Shown here one piece after another: positions 10,293 through 20,253 of a stretch of DNA of 64,000 nucleotides. The notes beneath the pieces were generated by a model. It was not told where the DNA came from, did no database searches, and saw nothing but the letters and a program-made list of their open reading frames with translations. Origin of the DNA: Megaera sp965229545 (lineage in GTDB: Bacteria; Pseudomonadota; Alphaproteobacteria; Rickettsiales; Rickettsiaceae); the NCBI GenBank assembly GCA_965229545.1, contig OZ245887.1, positions 744,001-808,000 of the forward strand, in the 5' to 3' direction. The translations under genes were made by a program, and so were the position numbers. Position 1 is the stretch's first letter. Each line of letters begins with the position of its first letter.

Positions 10293-10368
10293 TGGCTGGG
10301 ACGAGAGGTCTCGAACCTCTGACCTACGATACCAAAAACCGTTGCTCTACCAACTGAGCTACGTCCCA
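10293..10368 (-). tRNA. tRNA-Gln(TTG)
   Basis: The reverse complement folds as a full cloverleaf. The acceptor stem is TGGGACG with CGTCCCA and an encoded GCCA 3' end. The D arm is GTAGCTCAGTTGGTAGAGC. The anticodon stem-loop is ACGGT-TTTTGGT-ATCGT with anticodon TTG. The T arm is AGAGGTTCGAGACCTCT. The anticodon arm matches the usual bacterial glutamine tRNA. Confidence 0.93.
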
Positions 10369-10499
10369 ATTTATGATGCGTTAGCATGCAAAACTTATAC
10401 CAATAAATTATCTTCTCGTCAATAACTCAAATCTCTAAATCCCTGCGAAGATAGAATTTTAATTGTAAGCCCAAGGCAATTGCTATTTTATTAAGTAGT

Positions 10500-10522
10500 T
10501 GCGCTTATAGCGCAGTTTTTTG
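10500..10522 (+). terminator. hairpin plus T run, terminator-like
   Basis: TGCGCT-TAT-AGCGCA is followed by GTTTTTTG. It is a compact 6-bp GC-rich stem with a T run on the plus strand. No plus-strand gene lies immediately upstream, so it may be an orphan left after gene loss. Confidence 0.4.
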
Positions 10523-10577
10523 TTAGATATTTACTATGATCTAAATCTGTTAATATTACCTATGGTATCGTTATATA

Positions 10578-11273
10578 TTACTCTGGCCTTTAAATATTGA
10601 ACATTATATAGTAGCATAAGCTATTTCTTTCTTTTTAAAATAATTTTGAATTTTTATACCATTAAACTGAATTTGTGTTAAATAGGACCGTACATTAATT
10701 GTTAAATCTTTTACTGATTTTAGTACTCGAAAATTATTGGAGTTAGCTTTGACATCTTGGTTTACAAGTTCTTGTGGATTCATATCAGGACAATATGATG
10801 GTAAATAAAACAATTCTAGCTTGTCCTTATGTCTTTCTACATAAGCTTTTACCTTTTTACTGTGATGCACTCTATGATTATCTAATATCAAAAATATTTT
10901 CTGCTTAATTTGTCTGATCAGTCTACCTAAAAATTCAATACACTTTTTGCTGGTAAAATTATCTTCAAATACCATCCAGTTCATAAACCCTTGCGGACTA
11001 ATAGCAGCTAGCATATTACATTTAAATCTTGAGCCACTTCTCTTGATTGCTGGGGTCTTGCCTTTAAGACCATATGTTTTACCTCGATTATCTGTTGATT
11101 GTATCCCCATTTCATCTCCCCAATAAATTCTAGCACTTTCTTTCATTGCACGAGACTTGATTTCTGGATATGTGACTGTTAACCATTCTTTTATCTTCTC
11201 TGGATTACGTTGATAGGCTGATTTAATTGGTTTTTGAGACGTAAAACCCAATCTATTCATAATTTTTCTTATA
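10578..11273 (-). mobile_element. IS630-family element, 3' part only
   Basis: It begins with the IS630 terminus TTACTCTGGCC next to a TA. It encodes the C-terminal 218 residues of the transposase on the minus strand (stop at 10604, frame open to 11260), including the DDE residues in WGDEMG, LILDNHRVHH and PDMNPQE. At 11272-11273 it is cut at a TA by the next IS630 copy, which points the other way. The 5' part of this copy is not found beyond that second copy, so a deletion accompanied or followed the insertion. Confidence 0.9.
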
Positions 11274-12376
11274 TTACTCCGACCTTTAAATATTGAACTA
11301 ACATTAGAGAAATGATATAATGATATTGTATCAAGAGTAATAACAAAATGTCTAATAAAAAATTATCACCAAGCGATCTCAAGATATTAAGAAAGAAAGC
11401 AGTGGAAGCAATAGTTATACATGGAATAAGCAAGAAACAAGCATCTATTACCTTTGGGTTTTCTAGGAGTTCTATATGGAAATATCTTAAAGAGTACAAA
11501 ATTTATAAGGAAGAAAGCTTTCGCTATAAGAAGCGAGGAGTAAAGGTAGGAACAGGATCTAAAATCAGTAAAAATCAAGAAGAGGAATTAAAATCTAAAA
11601 TTTTATCACATACACCTGATGAATTGGGAATGGATTATACGTTATGGAATAGTAAAGTGGTACAAGAATATATAGAATCCAATTACCTTTATCAGTATAA
11701 CAGGCGTTCTATAAGAAAAATTATGAATAGATTGGGTTTTACGTCTCAAAAACCAATTAAATCAGCCTATCAACGTAATCTAGAGAAGATAAAAGAATGG
11801 TTAACAGTCACATATCCAGAAATCAAGTCTCGTGCAATGAAAGAAAGTGCTAGAATTTATTGGGGAGATGAAATGGGGATTATGGTCTTAAAGGCAAGAC
11901 CCCAGCAATCAAGAGAAGTTGGCTCAAGATTTAAATGTAATATGCTAGCTGCTATTAGTCCGCAAGGGTTTATGAACTGGATGGTATTTGAAGATAATTT
12001 TACCAGCAAAAAGTGTATTATTTTTAGGTAGACTGATCAGACAAATTAAGCAGAAAATATTTTTGATATTAGATAATCATAGAGTGCATCACAGTAAAAA
12101 GGTAAAAGCTTATGTAGAAAGACATAAGGACAAGCTAGAATTGTTTTATTTACCATCATATTGTCCTGATATGAATCCACAAGAACTTGTAAACCAAGAT
12201 ATCAAAGCTAACTCCAATAATTTTCGAGTATTAAAATCAGTAAAAGATTTAACAATTAATGTACGGTCCTATTTAACACAAATTCAGTTTAATGGTATAA
12301 AAATTCAAAATTATTTTAAAAAGAAAGAAATAGCTTATGCTACTATATAATGTTCAATATTTAAAGGCTAGAGTAA
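11274..12376 (+). mobile_element. IS630-family element, defective copy
   Basis: Both ends are present (TTACTCC...; ...GAGTAA), with TA at 11272 and 12377. The element is 1103 bp rather than about 1132. The transposase frame starts at 11348 and ends at 12350 but is broken. A 28-base deletion follows GATGAAATGGGGAT near 11880, an extra T lies near 11920, and two bases are missing near 12020. It cannot make a full transposase, although its ends look usable in trans. Confidence 0.92.
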
Positions 12377-12423
12377 TATAGAAAAATTGTTTTTCCACCA
12401 TTATTACAAAACACGGAATACGG

Positions 12424-13020
12424 ATGAAAAAAATTTTAGGTAATTTGGGTATTTATAGCGTAATATTGATCGCTCTGTCAGGGAGTGTATATGCTGTAGG
12501 AAGAACGGTTAGTAATAAGTCTACTACTATTAATGTTACAGCTACCGTTCAGCCTTCTTGTACAATTTTTGCAAATGATCTCCTCTTTCAAATAACTAAT
12601 TTCAGCAGAAAAAATTCCTACACTGGTAGAACTACTCTCTCATTATTGTGTACAAAAGGTACTAGTTTTTCTATTGGGTTAGATAAGGGGAGTTCGCTCG
12701 GCGCTACAATTACAAACCGTAAAATGAAAAATAGAGCGAGTTACTTAAACTATTCTCTGTATAGGGATGTCGGTAACAGTTTATTGTGGGGTAACTCCCA
12801 AGGTACTATTCTGGCAGGGGTTGCTACAGGAGAGAGGCAAACTTTTAATGTTTATGCAAAGATTCCATCGGGACAAAAATCAGAACCTGGAAAATATTTG
12901 GATAATATTAATGTGGTAGTAAATTTGGGTAGTGGTGCTAATAAATTATCCTACCAATTATCAGTAGCAATGAATGTTATACTTAAAAATACAAAAACAC
13001 CCGGTTATAACAATAGGTAA
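12424..13020 (+). CDS. spore coat U domain protein (Csu-type pilus subunit), first
   Basis: A 198-residue exported protein with a signal peptide (about 1-25) and one SCPU domain. The domain starts at VTATVQPSCTI and keeps the paired Cys (QPSC and LLCTKG). The typical run is YSLYRD...WGNSQG...FNVYAKIP..Q....GKYLDNINVVV. SCPU proteins are the subunits of archaic chaperone-usher pili such as Csu of Acinetobacter. It is the first gene of the locus and opens 48 bases after an IS630 end. Intact here, though its partner genes are broken. Confidence 0.85.
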   Translation: MKKILGNLGIYSVILIALSGSVYAVGRTVSNKSTTINVTATVQPSCTIFANDLLFQITNFSRKNSYTGRTTLSLLCTKGTSFSIGLDKGSSLGATITNRKMKNRASYLNYSLYRDVGNSLLWGNSQGTILAGVATGERQTFNVYAKIPSGQKSEPGKYLDNINVVVNLGSGANKLSYQLSVAMNVILKNTKTPGYNNR

Positions 13021-13198
13021 CATTATTAGTAGCTTATTGCTTTTCTATCGCACAATTCACACATTAAAAGAATTTTCTAATTATTAATATGTAAATTATA
13101 CTATTTCTATTAAAAGTAGTAAGTTACTATTAGATAATCATATTTTAGAGCAACAGATATTTTGTACTAAATTGTTATTAAAACCTAGGAGGTAATCT

Positions 13199-13711
13199 AT
13201 GATCTTTATGAAACGAGCCAAACATCTATCTAACTGCTTTATTAGCATTATTGTTGCTGTGGGAAGTGCCTTAATTCCCATTGATACATCTTCGGGCGCT
13301 ACAACTACATCAACTTTCCAAGTAACTGCTACAGTTGCAAGTTCATGTACAGTAACAGCTACTAGTTTGGCTTTTGGTAATTATACTTTGGCCCAATTAG
13401 ACGGCACTTCCACTATAACAGCTACCTGTACTAATGGTACAACCTACACTATTGGCCTAGATGCGGGTACATTTTCTGGTGCTACTACTAGTACCCGTAG
13501 ACTGACAGGGCCTTCAGCGGCTGGGCTAAGCTATTCATTGTTCTCTGATCCTGGAAGAACTACCAATTGGGGTAATGCTACAGGTAGTTGGGTACCAGGT
13601 ACAGGAACTGGCGCTGCTCAGGTCTTAACTGTATATGGAAGAATTCCTGCTAATCAAACCGCATTGATTGGTAATTACACAGATACAGTAACAGTAACTG
13701 TAACATTTTAA
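13199..13711 (+). CDS. spore coat U domain protein (Csu-type pilus subunit), second
   Basis: A 170-residue SCPU-domain protein with a signal peptide. The domain runs from FQVTATVASSCTV to the C-terminal TVTVTF strand. Conserved SCPU landmarks are the two Cys (SSC and ATCTNG), LSYSLFSDPGRT, WGN and LTVYGRIPANQ. It is unusually rich in Thr, Ala and Gly compared with its AT-rich surroundings, as major pilins often are. The start has a strong Shine-Dalgarno, AGGAGGTAATCT, directly before ATG 13199; a second ATG lies three codons in. It is likely the major subunit. A 178-base gap with no recognisable feature precedes it. Confidence 0.88.
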   Translation: MIFMKRAKHLSNCFISIIVAVGSALIPIDTSSGATTTSTFQVTATVASSCTVTATSLAFGNYTLAQLDGTSTITATCTNGTTYTIGLDAGTFSGATTSTRRLTGPSAAGLSYSLFSDPGRTTNWGNATGSWVPGTGTGAAQVLTVYGRIPANQTALIGNYTDTVTVTVTF

Positions 13712-13736
13712 ATAATTTAATTTGTGAGAAGATAAT

Positions 13737-14195
13737 ATGAAAAAAAGTTTTTATACTAAGCTAAGTTTATTAATTCTTTGTATTTTACCAACTTTGGCTT
13801 ATGGATCTTTTACTATTACCCCGGTAAAACTAAAAATCAATAAAGATGAAAAGATTGCTGCTTTAACGCTTAAGAACGATAGTAATGAAGTTAAACATTT
13901 CCAATTAATTGTCTATAAGGTGGAAAATGAACAGGGTAAAGAAGTTTTAAAGGAAACAAAAGATTTAACGGTCACCCCTGTGATGTTTAAGATAGCACCT
14001 AGTAAGAGTCAATTGGTTAGAATTGCTATTAAAAATAAAATGTACAGCGTAATAGAAGACGGTTATAGGGTTTCTGTTAAAGAGTTACCAAAGAAAATAA
14101 ATGCAGAAGGTGCCCGTGTCCAACTAGTTACGGAATTTAAAGTTCCAGTTTCTATAGAAGCGGAAAATAAGAAAGAAATGGAAGCTCAAAAGTAA
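13737..14195 (+). CDS. periplasmic pilus chaperone, PapD-like, short
   Basis: A 152-residue exported protein with a signal peptide (about 1-22) and the first immunoglobulin-like domain of pilus chaperones. Visible parts are the ITPVKLKI strand, TLKNDSNEVKHFQL and the TPVMFKIAPSKSQLVRIA stretch of the G1 region that donates a strand to subunits. Typical archaic chaperones are about 230-280 residues with two Ig domains. This one ends just into the second, so it may be truncated. It lies 25 bases after the second subunit and before the usher, the order expected for a Csu-like operon. Confidence 0.8.
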   Translation: MKKSFYTKLSLLILCILPTLAYGSFTITPVKLKINKDEKIAALTLKNDSNEVKHFQLIVYKVENEQGKEVLKETKDLTVTPVMFKIAPSKSQLVRIAIKNKMYSVIEDGYRVSVKELPKKINAEGARVQLVTEFKVPVSIEAENKKEMEAQK

Positions 14196-14427
14196 GGAGC
14201 GAAAATTTTTTTGATTAATTGGGTCTGGTTAATGGAATCCTGAAGACATATTAAATTTCATTAACTAAGCTTGATTGTTAGGTCTTAGTCAATTTAATTA
14301 AAATTTAAATATTGTTAAATTTTAATTCTACACAAAGCTTTGAACTACATAAGCTAGTTCCTTAGCTACAATCTGTCAATCTAGCTGATCAATAGCTGCA
14401 AATACAATATTCCGGTAGGCAAATCTG

Positions 14428-17296
14428 ATACGAAAACCATCTCTAATAATCGAAATAAGATTTTTAGCTAAGGTTTTTGGTATATTAGTCGTATTAAATA
14501 TTTTATTTTTAGCGAGAAGCCTAGCTGCTCCTTCCTTAGAAAAACATATTAAAAGCATTACGAGTAATTTTAAGGTGCCTGATGCTCAACCTCAAAAACT
14601 ATCCGAATCAGAGAACATATCTCACGGCAAGATTACTGAAGTAATTCAAGATCTAATTGGACGGACAGATGTTCCAAAGGCTCAACCGGAAAAGCCCCAA
14701 GAAATTAACATTAGTGATATACCATTACGAAAGGAAGAGATTCAGTCTTCAATAGAACAAGAAAAAGGAGATGATATTAATGGATCTCCTGCAGATTCGC
14801 CAGAGCTACTATCCGCTCCTAAGGAACTCGAGGAGGAGCAGAATGAGGTCAAAAATGAGGACGATAAAGGGTCTGATTCGTCTCAGACTATACCAGATCC
14901 AGCTATTGTTCCGGATACAAAAAATAAGGAAGTACAAGTTCAAGAGTCTGCTAAGTCTGAAGTGAAGGGGGAATCTGAACAAGAATCTGGATTAATCGAC
15001 ATGGGAGATGGCAAAAAATATGAGCAATCCATAGTTTCCCTAAAAGTAAACTATGAGGAATCGGATATACTTTCTACAGTATTAAAAGACCAGTCAAATA
15101 ATTTATTAGTTTTAGCTGAAGATATGACTCCTTTTGACATTAAAGAAGAATATTTAGACCGTACGGTGGTAAATTTAAATGATAAAAAATATATTAATCT
15201 AACTTCGCTTGACGGGATAAAATATAATCTCGATTCAGGCAATCTAGCCTTAGATATAACTATTCCGGCCGAACAAATGAAAAAGCAATATTTTAATACT
15301 ACCCAAAATCCAGTAACTAACGATATCTATGGAAAAAGTGCACAAGGTGCTTTTTTAAATTATGATTTAGTTCTTTCCAGGAATGAAAATACAACTTATG
15401 CCTCAGCGTTGAATGATTTTAATTATTTCACTGATAAAGGGGTATTATTTAACAGTTTTTTTTTTAAAGAAGTAAATGATATTGTTTTTATAAAAGCAAA
15501 AGGTAGTAAAAAGACACCCAGTTAACTAGACTCGAAACTAACTGGACATTTGATAATGTAAATGATATGGCAAGATGGCGTATTAGAGATAGTTTAACTA
15601 AAGCTGCGGATTGGTCTGGTAGTACACGATTTATAGGATTACAGTATTCTACTAATTTTTCAGTTAGGCCGGATCTAATTACTCATCCACTTGCCGGTTT
15701 TCAAGGGAGAGCGGATTTACCTACTATATTTGATGTATATGCCAATAATTTACCAATCTATCGTGGTGAAACAAAAACCAGCGATTTTGAGATAGCCAAT
15801 CTACCAGTCATTACTGGTAAAGGAGAATTGGTGGTAAAGACCCAAGATATTACAGGAGTAGTAAGGACAATTAGTATGCCTTACTACTCTTCTCCCAGTT
15901 TACTGAAGGCCGGTCTTGCAGATTATTCTTTCGAAGCAGGTATAGCACGTCAGAACTTTGCTCTTGATAGTAATAAGTATAAAGATCTTGTTACTAGTGC
16001 TAATTATAGATATGGTATGAATGATTACTGGACTTCAGCAGTTCATTTTGAATTGCTAAAAAACTATTCTAGTATCGGTACTACCCACGATGTGCAACTT
16101 GGTAATTATGGGCTGGTTTCAACATCAATTGCCAGTAATATTTATAAGGTAAAAAATGCTCAGAAAGGTTCCTTAGGTTATAATTACCAAGCTGATAGAT
16201 ATAACTTTAATATTACAGTTAGCAAAGCTGGTAAAAACTGTTCTGATATTTATAACGCTTTAGCAAAAACTTCAGCTAAGCCTAGTTATCAAACTTCTGT
16301 AGGATATAATCATGAAAAATTTGGCAGTATCTTTGTGGGGTTCTTATCTTTTGTTCCAAATAATGGTGATTCTGAAAGTAAACGTGTCAAAATTATCTCG
16401 ACTACTTATAATAAAAATATCACTAAAAATTCCTCACTTAACCTTACAGTGGGAACGAATTTAGCAAATCAAAGAAAAGAAAGTTTTGTATATTTATCTT
16501 TTAATGCGAATCTAGGGACTAAAAGCCTTTCTTTTAAGCAACTCCAATCAAAATGGCATTAGCACCAAGCAATTTTCGTATACTTCTCCTGTTAGCAACA
16601 AATTAGGATGGGGTTATAGGGCAACTCTTTTAAAAGGGCTTACAGAGGATTACGATTTACAGTTAGACAGGCAAGGAGAAAAAGGAAATGTTTCCTTATT
16701 CTTATATCGTTATGGGGAATCAGCCGTACAGCAATTGGAATTTATGGGAGCTTTAGTTGCTATGGATGGTGGTTTGTATCGTACCCAGCCAATTTATAAT
16801 AGCATGGCTCTTGTTAAAGTAGGTGAAATTAAAGATGTACCGGTATACAATAACAATATGCTCGTAGGGTATACCGATAGTAAAGGTAAAGTATTAGTGC
16901 CGGATGTTTTACCTTACATTCCGTCGGAAATTAGATTAGACCAGAGAAAATTACCGCTAGATAGCAATTTTGCTTCAGTAACTGCTAAAACTACTCCTAA
17001 GTGGAAAACAGGCGTAGTAATTGATTTTGGGGTTAATCGTGTAAAAAGTGCGGAAAATGGTTTTAATTGATAGCTTCCACAACACTGTAAATTTTGATAG
17101 AGATGTTACAATTGAAGGGATTGAGGAAAGCTTGTTTGTAGGCTATAGGGGTAAAGTATATATAACTGATATCAAAAATTTAACCTTATTAAAAGGGACA
17201 GCTTGCGAAGGTGATGAATGCTGTAAGTTTGAGGTGCCGATAAATAGCGATTCGAAAGAACCAATATTAGATTTAGGAGAGGTAACATGTCATTAA
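14428..17296 (+). pseudogene. outer-membrane usher of a Csu-like pilus, multiply frameshifted
   Basis: The usher would thread SCPU subunits through the outer membrane. The pieces in order are as follows. A signal-peptide-like start opens at 14428, where the expected ATG reads ATA (RKPSLI..., then hydrophobic to ARSLAAP). An unusually long acidic linker rich in Pro, Glu and Ser spans about 14575-15020. Usher domain follows to a frameshift near 15500, then RLETNWTFDN...MARWRIRDS to about 16562, then the barrel part GWGYRATLLKGLTEDYDLQ to 17054. After another shift comes the C-terminal plug domain GYRGKVYITDIKNL with Cys pairs, ending at 17296. At least three indels and the lost start make it non-functional as written. 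The order and motifs match CsuD-type ushers. The 232 bases between the chaperone stop and 14428 hold no recognisable gene. Confidence 0.82.
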
Positions 17297-17890
17297 TAAA
17301 TATTAAATTGCAGAATTATAAGTATAGAGAATTAATAAATATAACTCTTTGGAATTACTTTTTTAAAATAAGGAAATTATATAAGGTTTATCCCAACATA
17401 TTTGCTATAAAGGTTTTATCTATATTACTATTTGGTAACGTAGGATGTGCCTTTGGTACCAACAATCCTAGGGACAAAGGATATAGTTGTAACTTAACAA
17501 CATATAACATTGATTTTGGGACTTTTTATCCTTATGACGTTACTTTTACAAGTACAATGTATTGTCCAAGTAACTTGTAAGGCTAATACCGGTAACACCA
17601 ATGTTCTATACACACTTAGTTTTAGTACAGGAGGTTCTGGTAATTATTCTGGAAGATTAGCTTACAATGGAACAAAAACTATTTCGTATAATTTATATAA
17701 GGATAGTAGTTTTACTCAAATTCTAGGTGCCGGCAGTAGCAGCACTTATACTATTTCTAATAGTTATCCACTTGCTGGTAACCAATCTCAGACTGATAGT
17801 TTCCCTATATATGGAAAGGTTCCGGTTCAGCCTTTAGCAGTTCCTGGATTTGTTTACGTAGATATTATCACTGCTACCTTAACATACTAA
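17287..17890 (+). pseudogene. spore coat U domain protein (tip-type subunit), frameshifted
   Basis: It starts at ATG 17287, overlapping the last codons of the usher, as in translationally coupled pilus operons. The first frame runs to 17580 and includes a membrane segment (IFAIKVLSILLFGNVGCAFG) and the start of an SCPU domain (CNLTTYNIDFGTFYPYD). A one-base shift near 17555 moves the rest into another frame: VQCIVQVTCKANTG...YNLYKD...FPIYGKVP...PGFVYVDIITATLTY. The long N-terminal region before the membrane segment is unusual for a pilin. Position after the usher suggests a CsuE-like tip subunit. Confidence 0.8.
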
Positions 17891-18038
17891 TGAATTTTGT
17901 TGTAATAATCACACTAAATTTGATTCATAGACTGCTTGAATTATCCGTAGAGCTAGCAAAACTGGAAAGTATAAATCAGTTTAGGCTAAAATATGGGTGG
18001 TATTAAGAAATACATAATTTAAAAGCTGGAATATAGAT

Positions 18039-18764
18039 ATGAGAATTTTAAAAAATTTGGCCATTTTTTACGTTTTTGCTATTTCAAGTAATGTTTTTGC
18101 TGGGGAGTCGGTAAGTGTTCCAAAAGAAAATGACTATTATGCAAATTATTATAACGACACGGAAAGTTCCTTACTGTTTAAAATTAGAGGCTTTTATGCT
18201 GTTACAAACGCAAAGATGGGCAGTTTACCTGCCCCAGCTACTGTTGGTGCTTCAAAACCTGCAAAACTTGCTCAACAGGGTTATGGTTTTGATACAGCCA
18301 TGACAATATTTGTAACTGATAATATTGCAGCGGAGGTTTCTCTGGGGCTTGGTTTCTACAAAACTAAATCTTCAGCACTTTCAGATGCCGCAACTGCTTA
18401 CGGTAGTGGTACTTCTAGTTTAGAAAAAAGGAACCAAATTTTTATGGTACCCGTTACCTTATCTGCTCAGTACCATGCTGCTCCATATGGTGGCCTTAGG
18501 CCTTATGTTGGTGTGGGTCTTAATGGAACTTATATGCACACACGATCAAAAGCTATTAAAGCTGAAAGTGGTTTTGGACCTGTACTTCAAGCTGGTGTAG
18601 ATTTTATTTCAAAAGATGATACTTTATTTACCTTGGACATCAGGCAATATTTATTAAAATCAAAAGTTAAGTTAAAAAAAGGCTTTCTTGCTACTGATGG
18701 TATAAGCTCAAAGGTTAACTGGAATCCCCTAGTGATTTCTGCCGGTTTCGGTTTTAAATTTTAA
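18039..18764 (+). CDS. OmpW-family outer membrane protein
   Basis: A 241-residue protein with a signal peptide (about 1-21, cleavage after VFA). The mature part has the alternating pattern of a small beta-barrel and ends in the terminal-Phe signature SAGFGFKF. The segments FVTDNIAAEVSLG and APYGGLRPYVGVGLNGTY match OmpW-type barrels of alphaproteobacteria. OmpW forms an eight-strand channel for small hydrophobic molecules; function in rickettsiae is unproven. It is intact and lies between the broken pilus locus and truB. Confidence 0.8.
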   Translation: MRILKNLAIFYVFAISSNVFAGESVSVPKENDYYANYYNDTESSLLFKIRGFYAVTNAKMGSLPAPATVGASKPAKLAQQGYGFDTAMTIFVTDNIAAEVSLGLGFYKTKSSALSDAATAYGSGTSSLEKRNQIFMVPVTLSAQYHAAPYGGLRPYVGVGLNGTYMHTRSKAIKAESGFGPVLQAGVDFISKDDTLFTLDIRQYLLKSKVKLKKGFLATDGISSKVNWNPLVISAGFGFKF

Positions 18765-18785
18765 ACCATTCTTTTAAAACTTTTT

Positions 18786-19688
18786 GTGGACGGATGGCTT
18801 AATTTATATAAACCTAGGGGGATTAGTTCTGCCAAAGCGGTAGCAATAGTTAAAAATTATTTTAGAAACTCTAGGATTGGTCATACCGGGACGTTGGATC
18901 TGGAGGCAGAAGGGGTGCTGCCAATAGCCATTGGCCAGGCAACTAAACTAGTAAATATTTTAATTGATAGCTTGAAAGGGTACGTATTTACTATTCAATT
19001 TGGTGCTCAAACTGATACCGGTGACTTAGCTGGAAAAATCATTAAGAAAACAGATATTATTCCTACAGAAAGAGAGTGTCTGGACGTATGCCATAAATTT
19101 ATCGGCAAAATCAAGCAAATACCTCCGCTATATTCAGCCCTAAAAATCAATGGGGTTAGAGCCTATAAGTTAGCAAGGCAAAATAAGGAATTTGAAGTAA
19201 AACCACGTTTTATAACAATTTATGACTTAAAGCTGTTAAGTTATGATAATCATAACAGGCGTGCGACTTATGTAGTTAGCTGTTCCAAAGGCACATATGT
19301 CAGAACCTTAGCAGAAGATATTTCTTTATCCTTGCATAGTTTAGGATTTGTGGTAGAATTACGGCGCACGAAGGTCGGAATATTTACTGAAGAAAATTCG
19401 ATAAATATCTTTAACGTAAACTGTAAAACTTTTAACGAAGCTCATGTTTTAATTAAAAGTAAGTGCTTGAAGGTTGAAGATGTACTAGACGACATCCCGG
19501 TACTTGAAGTAGATGAACTAGTTGTCCAGAAAATTAGATATGGTCAGCAATGTGATTTTGATAAAGTAGAAAATCATAATCAAATCTGGCTTAAACACGA
19601 TAACAAAATTTTGGCTATAGGTAGTTTATCTGATAAAAGCTTCAAATCTTCAAGAGTGTTTAATTATAAAAAAGATGGAGAGGAATGA
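18786..19688 (+). CDS. truB: tRNA pseudouridine(55) synthase
   Basis: Forms pseudouridine 55 in the T loop of tRNAs. The signature GHTGTLDLEAEGVLP carries the catalytic D38, and the LYKPRGISS N terminus is typical. The start is GTG at 18786, giving 300 residues. Its stop TGA overlaps the rpsO start (TGATG), so the two genes are coupled. The truB-rpsO-pnp order is the ancestral proteobacterial arrangement. Confidence 0.95.
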   Translation: MDGWLNLYKPRGISSAKAVAIVKNYFRNSRIGHTGTLDLEAEGVLPIAIGQATKLVNILIDSLKGYVFTIQFGAQTDTGDLAGKIIKKTDIIPTERECLDVCHKFIGKIKQIPPLYSALKINGVRAYKLARQNKEFEVKPRFITIYDLKLLSYDNHNRRATYVVSCSKGTYVRTLAEDISLSLHSLGFVVELRRTKVGIFTEENSINIFNVNCKTFNEAHVLIKSKCLKVEDVLDDIPVLEVDELVVQKIRYGQQCDFDKVENHNQIWLKHDNKILAIGSLSDKSFKSSRVFNYKKDGEE

Positions 19689-19957
19689 TGTCGATACAAG
19701 CAGAGGTTAAAACAAAATTAATAAAGGAATATGCGAACGCTGAGAATGATACAGGTTCTGTTGAAGTACAATGTGCTATTCTCTCTGAAAGAATTAATAA
19801 TTTGACAGAGCACTTGCAGAGCAACCATAAAGATTTCTCCTCAAGAAGAGGGCTTTTAATGCTAGTTGGACGCAGGCGTAGGTTACTTAATTATCTAAAA
19901 AGTAAAAGCCTTGATAGGTATATTAAGTTAATAAACAAGCTTGGTATTAGAAAATAG
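19688..19957 (+). CDS. rpsO: 30S ribosomal protein S15
   Basis: S15 is a primary 16S rRNA binding protein of the small subunit. The 89-residue product has the conserved DTGSVEVQCAILSERINNL and RRGLLMLVGRRRRLLNYL segments. Two in-frame ATGs lie at 19685 and 19688; the second (MSIQAEVK) matches the family start and overlaps the truB stop. A GC-rich terminator follows 8 bases after the stop. Confidence 0.96.
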   Translation: MSIQAEVKTKLIKEYANAENDTGSVEVQCAILSERINNLTEHLQSNHKDFSSRRGLLMLVGRRRRLLNYLKSKSLDRYIKLINKLGIRK

Positions 19958-19964
19958 GGGTAGT

Positions 19965-19996
19965 AAGGGGCCTTTAAGGGCCCCTTGTTGTTTGTT
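19965..19996 (+). terminator. rho-independent terminator after rpsO
   Basis: The stem AAGGGGCC / GGCCCCTT (8 bp) with loop TTTAAG is followed by GTTGTTTGTT. It is the strongest terminator-like hairpin seen in the window and separates truB-rpsO from pnp, although some read-through to pnp is usual in this operon type. Confidence 0.85.
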
Positions 19997-20183
19997 AAGA
20001 AAATTCTAGTAATACAGTACCTAGTATAATCCATAAGTTTATGCAAAAATTTAGGCGCTATACAAACTTGATTTTATGAGAGATGCCAAAATTTTTAGTG
20101 TGTACAGCATAGGTAGGTACAGAATGGAAGGGACTAATAACTAGAGCTTTAGAAGCTGTCAATACTAGCTGGAAATCTCAACT

Positions 20184-20202
20184 AAGAAACCAATTAGTTT
20201 CT
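20184..20202 (+). promoter_or_regulatory. hairpin in the pnp leader
   Basis: AAGAAAC-CAATTA-GTTTCT forms a short hairpin about 50 bases before the pnp start. In other bacteria a leader hairpin is cut by RNase III and used for PNPase autoregulation. Whether this one has that role is inference. The rest of 19997-20253 shows no gene. Confidence 0.3.
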
Positions 20203-20253
20203 AACCATTTGATGGTTTGGATACTAAACAATGAATTAGAAAAAGGTAAATGG

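Noticed and set aside
10604..12350. Possible long inverted-repeat virus-like or invertron structure
   Set aside because: It is fully explained by two IS630 copies in opposite orientation.
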